In this document: piece after piece, positions 7,327 to 16,029 of the stretch
How the letters are laid out: each line of letters starts with the position of its first letter
How positions within the stretch are numbered: the stretch's first letter is position 1
Assembly: GCA_934632155.1 (NCBI GenBank)
Contig: CAKTXZ010000016.1
Span: 1-54,289 of the forward strand
Source: an uncultured Clostridia bacterium
GTDB lineage: Bacteria; Bacillota; Clostridia; Christensenellales; Aristaeellaceae
Direction: 5' to 3'
Length of the DNA: 54,289 nucleotides
The notes under the pieces: generated by a model
Database searches by the model: none
What the model saw: only the letters and a program-made list of their open reading frames with translations
Told to the model about the DNA's origin: nothing
Program-made: the position numbers and the translations under genes

Positions 7327-8901
7327 TTATTTCAGTTCCCAGTCCTCGAAGTGGATGTTGGTCTTATACCAGGGATTGCCGAAGACGATGCCTTCAGGCA
7401 GCTGCACGTGATCTTCATTGATGAACACGTTATTGCCGATGGTATACATGGGGAGCTTGTAGACCTTCTCGGCTTCCAGCTGCTGCAGCGCAGCCAGCGC
7501 AGCGTCCTTAGCTTCCTGCGTAGTAGCGGCCAGATACTCATTGATGGGGCCGTCGAAAGCAGGATCAGCGTTGAACACGTTCTTGAAGTTCGCATTGCTT
7601 GCCGAATACTCACCATACCATTCGCTGATGTCGAAAGCAGACAAGCCCTTATAGCCGATGTCATACTCGCGGGTCTTGAACAGGTCCTGCGTGCCGCTGG
7701 AAGTCTTGACAACCTCGGTCTTGAGGCCGATTTCGCCCAGGTAGTAGGAGATAGCATCCATGAAGTCCACGGTGGCCTGATCGCTGTAGTAGTACAGGAT
7801 ACGAATCGGGCGAGTGAAATCATAGCCGGCATCGGTCAGCAGCTGCTTAGCAAGGTCAGGATTATATGGATATTCAGTGCCGATAGAGGCAGGATTATCA
7901 TTGGACACACCACCATTGCTGACAGTGGCCAGCCCCGGGAACAGAGATTCGGCCAGGGTCACACGGTCTATTGCATACATCAGAGCCTGGCGGACGCGCA
8001 CATCAGCCATAGCGGGATTGGCCTTGCCGTCCACGCCTTCAATATTCGCCAAGAAGTAGCGATAGAACATGATATCCACAGGATACATCTTCATGCCGCT
8101 AATCTTGCTCAACTCAGAAATATCAGCCTGGCTGTTGGTGTTGTACATGTCAACTAGACCAGCCTGAGCAGCAGTGATAGTGTCAGCAACGAAGTGCACG
8201 ATGATCTTTGGAATCTTGGGGGCGGGGCCATCATAGTACTTATTGGGAACCAGCGTGTAGTAGGCACCAACCTTAAATTCATCCACGCGATACATGCCGC
8301 TGGTGACGGGCTTGCCCCAGAATTCGTTGTTGGCGATTTCCAGCAGATCGGCATCCTTGAGGCAATGCTCAGGCAGAATTACGAATTGTGCCAGGACGTT
8401 GGGCAGAATGCTATGGGGACTGGACAGTTTGATAGTGATCTTGTTACCATCCACAGTCAAGCCAGCCAGGTCATCAGCAGCGCCGTCTCTCCATTCAGCA
8501 GCACCTTCGATCTTGGCGAACGCGCTGGTATAAATGCCGTTGGAGGCAGCGGCTTTCAAATTAGACTTGATAGAGAACACCACGTCCTCCACGGTCAGGT
8601 CTTCGCCGTCAGACCACTTACCGCCAACGAAGTCGATAGTGTAGGTCAGGCCATCATCAGAGACTGTATAGCCACTGGCCAAATCGGGATTCAGCGTAGT
8701 CATGTCGGGTTCGACGAAGAACAGGGTACGCCACATGAGGCCGCCAAGAATGAAGAGGTTCATCCATGGGTAGTCGATTTTGTCACCCATGCCGGCACCG
8801 GATTTGGTCAGCTGCAAGGCCTTGTCTTCGGCGCTTGCGAGGCCGGTCATCAAGCTCATCGTCATGATGAGAGCCAAGAACAGAGCGATAAGTTTCTTCA
8901 T
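7327..8901 (-). CDS. Extracellular solute-binding protein, family 5 (Opp/Sat-like)
   Basis: The substrate receptor of the importer, about 524 residues. The signal sequence is MKKLIALFLALIMTMSLMTG followed by LASA-ED, a signal peptidase I type site without a lipobox Cys, unusual for a Gram-positive binding protein. The mature part shows SBP_bac_5 features: GGLMWRTLFFVEPD, YTIDFVGGKWSDGEDLTVED, DVRVRQALMYAIDRV, and NPDLAKQLLTDAGYD. ATG at 8901 follows GGAGGAGAAACGC; an upstream in-frame ATG at 8931 lacks this support. The locus suggests a sialic acid or sialoside ligand, but that is inference. Confidence 0.9.
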   Translation of the reverse strand: MKKLIALFLALIMTMSLMTGLASAEDKALQLTKSGAGMGDKIDYPWMNLFILGGLMWRTLFFVEPDMTTLNPDLASGYTVSDDGLTYTIDFVGGKWSDGEDLTVEDVVFSIKSNLKAAASNGIYTSAFAKIEGAAEWRDGAADDLAGLTVDGNKITIKLSSPHSILPNVLAQFVILPEHCLKDADLLEIANNEFWGKPVTSGMYRVDEFKVGAYYTLVPNKYYDGPAPKIPKIIVHFVADTITAAQAGLVDMYNTNSQADISELSKISGMKMYPVDIMFYRYFLANIEGVDGKANPAMADVRVRQALMYAIDRVTLAESLFPGLATVSNGGVSNDNPASIGTEYPYNPDLAKQLLTDAGYDFTRPIRILYYYSDQATVDFMDAISYYLGEIGLKTEVVKTSSGTQDLFKTREYDIGYKGLSAFDISEWYGEYSASNANFKNVFNADPAFDGPINEYLAATTQEAKDAALAALQQLEAEKVYKLPMYTIGNNVFINEDHVQLPEGIVFGNPWYKTNIHFEDWELK

Positions 8902-8962
8902 GCGTTTCTCCTCCATTGTTAATTTTTTCATGCTGGATTACCAGCCGGAATCGGGTGTAACC

Positions 8963-8990
8963 ATTATATTATATATATATAGTTTGTCAA
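8963..8990 (-). promoter_or_regulatory. SigA-type promoter of the Opp-type importer operon
   Basis: On the minus strand TTGACA (8990-8985) and TATAAT (8968-8963) are separated by 16 bases of alternating TA. It lies about 60 bases upstream of the binding-protein start. The bases around the -35 (TTCTATTGACA) are the same as those in the nanE promoter at 16058. Confidence 0.8.
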
Positions 8991-9086
8991 TAGAAAAATG
9001 GCTAAAATGTCCATTAGCAGAACAAATTAACCATTTCGTAACAAAACTCTGACTGAATTTCTTTTTTTCTTCTTTAGAGAAGGGCT

Positions 9087-9890
9087 TCAGTTCAATATTT
9101 CATTTATAGTCTTTGCGATTCCATCCTCCCACCCAGGATTGCATACAAAGTTAGCTTCCTGTTTTAATTCTTCCAGTGCGTTGCCCATTGCAATGCCCAT
9201 GCCAGCCCATTTGATCATTGCAATATCATTGATGCTGTCTCCGAAGGCCATCACCTGTGTTGACTGGATGTTCAATCTGGCGCAAAGGTACTGCAATGCT
9301 GTTAGTTTGCTAACAGAAGGTAAAAATACATCGGCTACTATACCGTTGTGGAACAGTTCCAGCCGATAATCATTTGGATAAGCAACCAATGCCTGTGCCA
9401 TTTGGTTGCACACGCCATTTTCTCCTCGAATCGAAAAGCCGACAGGCAATTCCTTATGATGATAATCTCTACTTGAACAAACGATCGTTTCACAAGCCGA
9501 TTCTCCAATATTGCCGAATACTTTCCGCATTTCTTCAGGGTGCCGATATAAGCAGTTTAGATGATCATATTTCAGCGCCAACCCAGCATCATATTGCTCA
9601 CACAAAGCGATCATTCTTTCGACCTGCGTTTCCGTAAAATGCTCTGCATATATGGACCGCCGCTGTGCATCCACTATACTTTGCCCGCTGGCTCCTATGA
9701 CATAGTCTGCCCCAATTTCACCCTGGCAGACCTTGCTCAGTTCCGCATAAGAACGGGCAGTTGCCAAGGCGATCCAAGCCCCCGCCTTTTTCGCCGCCCG
9801 GATGGCATTGATCGTAGAAGGATGAACCATTTTATCGTGATAATCATACAGCGTTCCGTCTACATCAAAAGCAATCAGTTTGTATTTCAT
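9087..9890 (-). CDS. HAD-superfamily Cof-type phosphatase
   Basis: A cytoplasmic hydrolase of 267 residues. Motif I is LIAFDVDGTLYDY (nucleophile Asp and acid/base Asp), motif II the Thr of IALATARSYAE, and motif IV VMAFGDSINDIAMI, with a C2B cap between them. These are HAD-IIB (Cof) features, a family that dephosphorylates sugar phosphates and similar small molecules. ATG at 9890 follows GGGAGAGCGCGGGC; the longer frame to 9962 has no ribosome site. It lies between the importer and the nanA unit and may act on a phosphosugar of the pathway, but no substrate can be read from sequence. Confidence 0.88.
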   Translation of the reverse strand: MKYKLIAFDVDGTLYDYHDKMVHPSTINAIRAAKKAGAWIALATARSYAELSKVCQGEIGADYVIGASGQSIVDAQRRSIYAEHFTETQVERMIALCEQYDAGLALKYDHLNCLYRHPEEMRKVFGNIGESACETIVCSSRDYHHKELPVGFSIRGENGVCNQMAQALVAYPNDYRLELFHNGIVADVFLPSVSKLTALQYLCARLNIQSTQVMAFGDSINDIAMIKWAGMGIAMGNALEELKQEANFVCNPGWEDGIAKTINEILN

Positions 9891-9995
9891 GCCCGCGCTC
9901 TCCCTTGCAGTATTGTTTTTGTATTTTATCATATAACGATGTCCTTTACCATGTTTTTTCATTGACTGTGATCATATTTTTTCATTTACTGGATA

Positions 9996-10024
9996 TTGAC
10001 AGCTTTTCTTTTTGAATGTAAAAT
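9996..10024 (+). promoter_or_regulatory. SigA-type promoter of the nanA-like operon
   Basis: TTGACA at 9996-10001 and TAAAAT at 10019-10024 with a 17-base spacer, 65 bases before the nanA-like start. Just upstream lie two AATGAAAAAA-type direct repeats (minus-strand sense) around a TGATCA core, possible regulator sites. Confidence 0.7.
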
Positions 10025-10088
10025 GGAATCAGGAATCGGGAAAATGCCTTGTAAGAAAAATTCAATTATTATAAGGGAGAATACCGTC

Positions 10089-10997
10089 ATGAAAGAATTG
10101 ACGAAGTATCAGGGGATTTTTCCGGCTTTTTATGCATGTTACGATGACAAAGAAAATATTTCGCCCGAACGCGTCCGTGCACTGACAGAACACTTCATCA
10201 AGAAAGGCGTCACGGGCCTATATGTCGGCGGATCCTCCGGTGAATGTATCTATCATTCCGTTGAGGAAAGAAAGCTAGTGCTGGAAAACGTTGTTGCTCA
10301 GGCCGCTGGCCGCATCGTGATCATCGCGCATGTTGCATGCAACAACACCAGGGACAGCAAGGAACTAGCAGCCCATGCAGAAAGTCTGGGAGTGGATGCT
10401 ATCGCTGCGATCCCCCCTATTTACTTCAAATTGCCGGATCGGGCCATCGCAAAATACTGGAATGATATTTCTTCCGCCGCTCCCAACACTGATTTCGTCA
10501 TTTACAATATCCCGCAGCTGGCCGGCGTCGCGTTGAGCCCCTCCCTGCTGCGCACAATGCTGCAAAACCCCAACGTGGTGGCAGTTAAGAACTCCTCTAT
10601 GCCTGTACAGGATATTGAAACCTGGCGTGATGAAGGAGCAATCGTATTCAACGGGCCTGACAAACAGCTGCTTTCTGGCCTCTGTGGAGGTGCAGTTGGC
10701 GGCATTGGCGGCACCTATGGTGCTATGCCTCAGCTGTATTTGAAAATCTATCGTTTGTTTAAAGAAAACAAGATTACAGAAGCATTGCAGATTCAGGATG
10801 ATTGCAGGCGTGTGATCCATACGCTTTGCTCTGCACAAGGCAATATGTATGCCGTGATCAAGGGCGTGTTGCGCATCAATGAAGGCATTGATGTGGGAGG
10901 TGTTCGTGAGCCCCTGTACAATCTTGTGCCGGAAGATGCACCCATTGTGGAAGCAGCTGCAAAGCGTATCAAGGAATTGGAAGAGAAATACTTATAA
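10089..10997 (+). CDS. nanA: N-acetylneuraminate lyase-like class I aldolase (DapA/NanA family)
   Basis: Predicted to cleave N-acetylneuraminate into N-acetylmannosamine and pyruvate. The 302-residue TIM barrel has GLYVGGSSGECIYHSVEERK (carboxylate-binding GSSGE-type loop), the catalytic Tyr in FVIYNIPQLAGV, and the Schiff-base Lys in VVAVKNSSMPVQD. FNGPDKQLLSGLCGGAVGGI fits the substrate loop of lyases better than DHDPS. ATG at 10089 follows AAGGGAGAATACCGTC. The neighbouring nanE, nanK-like, nanQ-like and esterase genes support the sialate role; a related ketodeoxy-sugar aldolase remains possible. Confidence 0.85.
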   Translation: MKELTKYQGIFPAFYACYDDKENISPERVRALTEHFIKKGVTGLYVGGSSGECIYHSVEERKLVLENVVAQAAGRIVIIAHVACNNTRDSKELAAHAESLGVDAIAAIPPIYFKLPDRAIAKYWNDISSAAPNTDFVIYNIPQLAGVALSPSLLRTMLQNPNVVAVKNSSMPVQDIETWRDEGAIVFNGPDKQLLSGLCGGAVGGIGGTYGAMPQLYLKIYRLFKENKITEALQIQDDCRRVIHTLCSAQGNMYAVIKGVLRINEGIDVGGVREPLYNLVPEDAPIVEAAAKRIKELEEKYL

Positions 10998-11081
10998 TGT
11001 CAATGCTGTGATGGAGGCGACGGGAGCGTGCGGTTTCCGCCGTCTCTGCTACCTATCAAAGCGAATCGGAAGGTGATCGAT

Positions 11082-12530
11082 ATGGACAAATACTTATTGT
11101 TCAACCGCAGCTATTTACAGCCACAGGGAATGAATAATCTTCGGCTGGTTTTGGCACAGGCAAAAAAGGACGCCGAAAATAATCCTCTTTTCACAGAAGA
11201 TTTTTTCAGTACGCCTCAGCGTAAATGGGAAGTGCGATATGATAACGCTTATCCAAATGTGATCTACGATCCAAAATGCAAAAAATATCGCTGCTATTAT
11301 ACATTGTGCAGTAAAGACAACGACTCAGCGTCTGCTTCCAAAGAGGAACGCGCAAGACGGGATTATCGCCCTTCACCAACGCGTATCGCATCGCTAGGTT
11401 ATGCCGAAAGTGATGACGGAATCCATTGGAGCAAGCCCGAGCTGGGATTTGTTGATTTTGAAGGCAGCAAAGCAAACAATTTGCTCTTTCGCTATGCGCA
11501 CGGCACCGGAGTGTTTCTGGACGAAGAAGAAATTGACCCATGCAAGCGATATAAGATGGTAACAAAGGTAGACTTCTCTGGGAAGCGCAACTTTATGGCT
11601 GTCAACTTCTCTGAAGATGGCGTTCACTGGGGAGATTTTATCAAATGGCCTCGTTGGAATCCTCCAGCAGATTCCCACAACTTTCCCTTCCGTGACAAGC
11701 AGGATGGTCTATTCAAGGTTATAACGCGAATCTGGAAGGACGGCATACGTATATCCGCGATTTGTTCCAGCCCGGACTTCATTAACTGGAGTGCACCGCA
11801 TGAGATCATTCGTGGCAGTGGTTTTGAGTCTCAGGTCTATTCCATGCCGGTATTTTGGTATGAGGGTATGTATCTTGGCTTAGCTTCCATGTTTCACGAG
11901 GGAGATCGTTCTGCAGACAATTTCGATACGGTTGATTTGGAATTGACCTTTGGCAGTTCCAGCGAGCGTTTTGATAGGGTTTTACCTGGACAGTATCTGA
12001 TTCCGCGTGGTGAAGGGAAATATCCTACGGGCGCTTATGATTGCGGTTGTATCTTTGCTTCTCCTCCGATTGAGGAAGGCGATCGTCTTATTCTCTACTA
12101 TATGGGTGGTAATGGTTATCATACAAATTTCCGTGAAACCTCTCTTTGCCGCGCATTTCTGCCCAAAGACCGTTTTGCCTGGTATGAACAACGCGAAGAA
12201 GATAAGCTTGCAATTTTGCCAACGCAGCCATTTCAGGCGTATGGAGATGCACTGTATCTCCTGGCCGATGTGGCAAAAGGCGGAAAACTGAAGGTCTCGT
12301 TGCATTCTAACTGGCGTAACGAAGCATACGAAGGATTTTCTGCCGAAGACTGCGAACTCTCACCGGCAGAGAATGGATATATGCGCGTTCAGTGGAAACG
12401 GCCATTGACCTCTCTAGAAAATGCTTCATTCTGTTTTGTCTTCCAATTTGAGAAGGTAAAGCTTTACGCAATAAAAGGCGATATCATTCCTCAAAACTTA
12501 CGGTATTACGAAGGCGCTGCTATACTATAA
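11082..12530 (+). CDS. Predicted cytoplasmic beta-propeller glycosidase-like protein with Asp-box-like motifs
   Basis: A 482-residue protein with no signal peptide or membrane segment. Repeated blade-like units carry ESDDGIHWSKPE, FSEDGVHWGDFI and SSPDFINWSAPHE, which resemble the Asp-box (SxDxGxxW) of sialidases and the blades of GH32/GH43-type propellers. Other segments (YDPKCKKYRCYYT, HGTGVFLDEEEIDPCKRYKM) match a broad, poorly characterised propeller family found in sugar operons. ATG at 11082 follows GGAAGGTGATCGAT. The gene sits between nanA-like and nanQ-like genes, so action on a sialoside or modified sialic acid inside the cell is a reasonable guess. A typical FRIP motif of GH33 was not seen. 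Confidence 0.7.
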   Translation: MDKYLLFNRSYLQPQGMNNLRLVLAQAKKDAENNPLFTEDFFSTPQRKWEVRYDNAYPNVIYDPKCKKYRCYYTLCSKDNDSASASKEERARRDYRPSPTRIASLGYAESDDGIHWSKPELGFVDFEGSKANNLLFRYAHGTGVFLDEEEIDPCKRYKMVTKVDFSGKRNFMAVNFSEDGVHWGDFIKWPRWNPPADSHNFPFRDKQDGLFKVITRIWKDGIRISAICSSPDFINWSAPHEIIRGSGFESQVYSMPVFWYEGMYLGLASMFHEGDRSADNFDTVDLELTFGSSSERFDRVLPGQYLIPRGEGKYPTGAYDCGCIFASPPIEEGDRLILYYMGGNGYHTNFRETSLCRAFLPKDRFAWYEQREEDKLAILPTQPFQAYGDALYLLADVAKGGKLKVSLHSNWRNEAYEGFSAEDCELSPAENGYMRVQWKRPLTSLENASFCFVFQFEKVKLYAIKGDIIPQNLRYYEGAAIL

Positions 12531-12547
12531 GCGAAGGAGCTGAACAC

Positions 12548-12994
12548 ATGATTTTCTGCAAGAAAAAAGACTTATCCCGTTATCTGGGTCTTGGAAAGCA
12601 TCTGGATACTGCCATCCGCTATCTCATCAATCACGATCTGAGCGAGCTAAAAATGGGAAAAAATGTGATCGACGGTGATGCAGTATTCATTAACCGCTTT
12701 GAATATGATACCGTCAGCAGTCCCATAACGGAAGGGCACTTGCGTTATATGGACATTCACCTGGTTTTGGATGGGGAAGAAACGGTATCGACTGCTGACG
12801 TATCAACCCTCACAGAAATTGAACGAAAAGAAACCGAGGATTATATAGGCTTCTCGGGTGATTTCCAAAGTAACAACATTTTAAAACCGGGCGATGTATT
12901 GATTGTGTTCCCCGAAGATGCGCACAGCCCCAAACGTATGATCGGAAAATCATCTTGTCACGTTCAAAAGGCAGTCGTTAAGGTTTTGCTGTAA
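12548..12994 (+). CDS. nanQ: YhcH/YjgK/YiaL family protein (NanQ-like)
   Basis: A 148-residue double-stranded beta-helix protein. The conserved His/Glu metal site is visible as TEGHLRYMDIHLVLDGEE and FPEDAHSPKRM, followed by the family's QKAVVKVLL ending. Members occur in sialate operons, and E. coli NanQ (YhcH) has been linked to anomer conversion of sialic acid. ATG at 12548 follows GCGAAGGAGCTGAACAC, 17 bases after the propeller gene. Its presence strengthens the sialate assignment of the locus. Confidence 0.85.
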   Translation: MIFCKKKDLSRYLGLGKHLDTAIRYLINHDLSELKMGKNVIDGDAVFINRFEYDTVSSPITEGHLRYMDIHLVLDGEETVSTADVSTLTEIERKETEDYIGFSGDFQSNNILKPGDVLIVFPEDAHSPKRMIGKSSCHVQKAVVKVLL

Positions 12995-13011
12995 GAAGGA
13001 GATGATGAACT

Positions 13012-13437
13012 GTGGCTAATCAGACGAAGATATCTGATGATCAGATGATAGACAAGGCAAAAGAAGCTATGCAGTATTCCTATTCTCCCTACTCTAAATT
13101 CAAAGTGGGTGCATGTATACTGACCGCAGATGCTCGAACTTTTACCGGTTGCAATATCGAAAACGCTTCCTATGGTGCTACAAACTGTGCCGAACGCACT
13201 GCTCTTTTCAAAGCAGTCAGTGAAGGCGCAAGGGATTTCGTTGCTATTGCTGTTGCTGCAGAAAAGGCGCTGCCTTGGCCTTGTGCCATATGCCGTCAAG
13301 TGCTGAATGAGTTTGCCCCCAAAATCCGTGTAATCGTAGCTTGCGGGGATCAACGAGCCGAATCAACACTACCAGAACTGCTACCACATGCTTTCGGGCC
13401 CAATAACGGAACAAGTACATATCTCGGAAAGGATTAA
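13012..13437 (+). CDS. cdd: Cytidine deaminase
   Basis: Deaminates cytidine and deoxycytidine to uridine forms. The 141-residue length and zinc motifs (NCAERTALFKAV with catalytic Glu, and PWPCAICRQVLNEF with two Cys ligands) mark the small tetrameric class. SPYSKFKVGACI and GCNIENASYG are the substrate-binding strands. The start is GTG at 13012, preceded by AAGGAGATGATGAACT. It is the last gene of the nanA-like operon, an unexpected partner; salvage of cytidine derived from CMP-sialic acid is one possible link. Confidence 0.93.
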   Translation: MANQTKISDDQMIDKAKEAMQYSYSPYSKFKVGACILTADARTFTGCNIENASYGATNCAERTALFKAVSEGARDFVAIAVAAEKALPWPCAICRQVLNEFAPKIRVIVACGDQRAESTLPELLPHAFGPNNGTSTYLGKD

Positions 13438-13445
13438 AGTCTCAA

Positions 13446-13479
13446 AAAGAAAGGCCTGGCAATGGGCCTTTCTTTTTTT
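13446..13479. terminator. Intrinsic terminator between convergent units
   Basis: AAAGAAAGGCC and GGCCTTTCTTT form an 11-bp stem with an 8-base loop and a T7 run on the plus strand. The A-rich opposite side gives a weaker T-run on the minus strand, so it can also end the SGNH gene (stop at 13485). Confidence 0.9.
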
Positions 13480-13484
13480 CATAA

Positions 13485-14351
13485 TCACTTTGCTGCTTCG
13501 ACTGCTTTTTTTATTGCGTCTGCGACAAGAGGTGCTATTATGTCGGCATATGCGTTATTGCCAAAGTGGGCTTCGCGATTTGCTGTTGTTTTCCCAGTTC
13601 CGTTTACTGCATTTGTATCTGTCTGGCGTGGTATTTCAACATACGTATTAGGATTCCAATCCCGATATGCATTCCAAATGATTTGACAACCGGGCAGCGT
13701 GTACCAATATCGGGTGGTTTCCATGTTAAACCAGATATCCCGGTTCCATTCTCCATGATAGACCCGATGAGGGAATTTGCCTTTGAAGTAATCAAAGAAA
13801 TCCTTGGTCATTCTATTAAACGCTTCTATTTGTTCATGCGGAGAAGCGCCATCCTGTTCTCCCTGGCACCATACCATTCTAAAGAAGCGGTTCTCATCCG
13901 ATTGAGATAAAACGTATGCGATTCGATCACGCATTGCAAGGTAATATGGAGAGTCATATCCCCATCTCACCCGCCCTTCAATTGGCCTCATATTTGCTTG
14001 GTCATAGGAGCCGTTTTGCCCACAGGTAAAACCAGTGCCGCCATAAGCGCATGGCAACACAAGAATAGAAGCATCTGGCGGAATCTGAGATAATAGCATG
14101 AATGCTAGCGGTAGATGGATCCCTCGCGTGCCTGGCTCTACGCTGTCGTCATGTCCGTAAGGGCGAAGATCCTGATAATTCTGCGCACATGCGCCCATGG
14201 GAATAATTCTTAAGTTATCCTCTCCATAAAAACCCAACTGTTTAATTCGAGGGCTTTGATAACCAGACATATACCCACGGGGGATCACGGATTCATCATA
14301 TCCCACAGCATTGGATTGACCAGCTACACAAAGGATATAATACTTACCCAT
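13485..14351 (-). CDS. SGNH hydrolase, sialate O-acetylesterase-like
   Basis: A 288-residue predicted esterase. Block I with the nucleophile Ser is CVAGQSNAVGYDES; FRMVWCQGEQDG matches the conserved block of SASA-domain sialate esterases, and HFGNNAYADI near the end supplies the catalytic His. No signal peptide follows MGKYYILCVAGQ, so it probably works on imported O-acetylated sialic acid. ATG at 14351 overlaps the end of the ROK kinase gene (stop TAG at 14352-14354 side), implying coupled translation. Removing O-acetyl groups is needed before the lyase can work well. Confidence 0.82.
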   Translation of the reverse strand: MGKYYILCVAGQSNAVGYDESVIPRGYMSGYQSPRIKQLGFYGEDNLRIIPMGACAQNYQDLRPYGHDDSVEPGTRGIHLPLAFMLLSQIPPDASILVLPCAYGGTGFTCGQNGSYDQANMRPIEGRVRWGYDSPYYLAMRDRIAYVLSQSDENRFFRMVWCQGEQDGASPHEQIEAFNRMTKDFFDYFKGKFPHRVYHGEWNRDIWFNMETTRYWYTLPGCQIIWNAYRDWNPNTYVEIPRQTDTNAVNGTGKTTANREAHFGNNAYADIIAPLVADAIKKAVEAAK

Positions 14352-15263
14352 CTATCTTCCGGCCTGTTCCTGTTTATACTGCTTATCTAGCTGGAATTTT
14401 AACGCACCGATCATTCCTGCATCATTGCCAAGAGTTGCTCTTTCAATCCGAAGATTTTCAGCAAACCGTGGCATAACTCCTTTGAGTATTCTGTTTCTCA
14501 AGGGAATCAGCAGCAATTCTTCCTGAGTAGAAACACCGCCACCAATCAGAACCAATTCAGGATTGAAGATGTGAACAAGCCCTGTAACCCCAGCGGCAAC
14601 ATCATTCAGCCAGTTATTCAAAACTTCTTGAAGCTTTCTATTGCCTTGCTGAATATCAGTAAACAGCGTGCGTCCATCTTTAACCTTTGCTTGTCGCACC
14701 AAAGCAGTAGTGGAAGCATAGCATTCGTAACAGCCGCGCTTACCACACGCACACTGAATGCCATTCTGATAAAGCGTGAAATGGCCAAGTTCTCCTGCCA
14801 GTCCGCGACTGCCACCATATAACTGTCCGTTCAGAATCAAGCCGCCGCCAACGCCCGTTCCCAGGGTGATCATCAAAACATTATGATAACCCTTACCTGC
14901 GCCTAAAAAGCACTCTCCCAGCGCGGCAGCGTTTGCATCATTCAATACCCAAACAGGGACATGGAAAACTGCTTCTAAATCTTTTTTGATTTGTGCTCCT
15001 TCATAGTTGGCAATTCTACCATTGGTTCCTACTACAGCTCCGATTTCGGTATCCACTTGACCAGTAGCGGAAACACCTATTCCTTCAATTGTTGCATTGT
15101 TATCCTGAACAAATCGGACGGCAGTATTTATTACTGTTTTCAGAATAGGAGTTTCGTAGTGGTCAAAGTTTACGCTAACTTCTTGGCGGGCATAAATTTT
15201 CCCTGATTGGTCCATCAAACCCATTTTTGCTGCAGTACCGCCGATATCAATAGCAAGGATCAT
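14352..15263 (-). CDS. nanK: ROK-family kinase, probable N-acetylmannosamine kinase
   Basis: A 303-residue sugar kinase. The phosphate-binding loop is LAIDIGGTAAKMGLMD, the catalytic Asp lies in VWVLNDANAAALGE, followed by LGTGVGGGLILNG and GELGH. The ROK zinc motif is CACGKRGCYECYAS. Lying between nanE and a sialate esterase gene, it is best read as NanK, making ManNAc-6-phosphate from ManNAc; a glucokinase role cannot be excluded from the family alone. ATG at 15263 follows AAGGAGAAGCC. Confidence 0.85.
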   Translation of the reverse strand: MILAIDIGGTAAKMGLMDQSGKIYARQEVSVNFDHYETPILKTVINTAVRFVQDNNATIEGIGVSATGQVDTEIGAVVGTNGRIANYEGAQIKKDLEAVFHVPVWVLNDANAAALGECFLGAGKGYHNVLMITLGTGVGGGLILNGQLYGGSRGLAGELGHFTLYQNGIQCACGKRGCYECYASTTALVRQAKVKDGRTLFTDIQQGNRKLQEVLNNWLNDVAAGVTGLVHIFNPELVLIGGGVSTQEELLLIPLRNRILKGVMPRFAENLRIERATLGNDAGMIGALKFQLDKQYKQEQAGR

Positions 15264-15275
15264 GGCTTCTTCTCC

Positions 15276-15971
15276 TTACTTGATTGCTGCAAAAAATCTT
15301 TGTGCAATTTCAAGAGGTCTGGTGATTGCTCCACCCACGACAACAGCCCATGCGCCGATTTCAAGCATTTTCTTTGCCTGCTCTGGGGTGTGTACTCGAC
15401 CTTCCGCAATCACTGGGCAATCCAACGATGCAACCATATCCTTTACTAATTCATAGTTTGGATCGCCCTTGCAATCAGCAGTAGCCGCTGTGTAGCCGTT
15501 CATGGTACTGCCAACGAGATCAGCGCCAGCGGCACGGGCAGCTTTCGCTTCATTTAATGTAGCGCAGTCAGCCATGATAATGATGTTGGGGTATTTTTCT
15601 TTTACCTTCTTCAAAAACTCCGGCGCGGTCAAGCCATCACCTCTTTCGGTATCGGTGCAGTCAATGGAAACAATATCACTCAAGGCTTCCATACATTCAT
15701 CCACTTCGCGCATGGTCATGGTGATACGTCCGGAATAGCCAGGATATTCGCGTTTGATCAGCCCGATAACGGGCAGGCCAGTTTCTTCCTTAATGCTTAC
15801 GATGTCTCGAACTGAGCTGGTGCGAATCATTTTTGCTCCAGCAAGCTTGGCAGCTCTTGCCATCAAAGGCATTACAGAACGATCTTTATCATATAAAGGT
15901 TCACCCGGAGTCGCTTGGCAGGAAATGATGATATTCCCTTTCATTAGATCAAAAAGCTCTTGCTTAGTCAT
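15276..15971 (-). CDS. nanE: N-acetylmannosamine-6-phosphate 2-epimerase
   Basis: Interconverts ManNAc-6-phosphate and GlcNAc-6-phosphate. The 231-residue TIM barrel has IIISCQATPGEPLYD, GLIKREYPGYSG with the catalytic Lys, IDCTDTERGDGL, GADLVGSTMNGYT, and the Glu in CPVIAEGRVHTPEQ, then AVVVGGAITRPLEI. ATG at 15971 follows TAGGAGGAGATCGTT. First gene of the nanE-nanK-esterase operon. Confidence 0.95.
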   Translation of the reverse strand: MTKQELFDLMKGNIIISCQATPGEPLYDKDRSVMPLMARAAKLAGAKMIRTSSVRDIVSIKEETGLPVIGLIKREYPGYSGRITMTMREVDECMEALSDIVSIDCTDTERGDGLTAPEFLKKVKEKYPNIIIMADCATLNEAKAARAAGADLVGSTMNGYTAATADCKGDPNYELVKDMVASLDCPVIAEGRVHTPEQAKKMLEIGAWAVVVGGAITRPLEIAQRFFAAIK

Positions 15972-16029
15972 AACGATCTCCTCCTATATTCAGATACCAA
16001 TGTATACCCGATTCTCATAACACAGTTTA

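Noticed and set aside
3353..8901. A true oligopeptide transporter role for the Opp-type genes
   Set aside because: Possible by homology, but linkage with nagB and the nan genes makes a sialate or sialoside cargo more likely; kept as an alternative.
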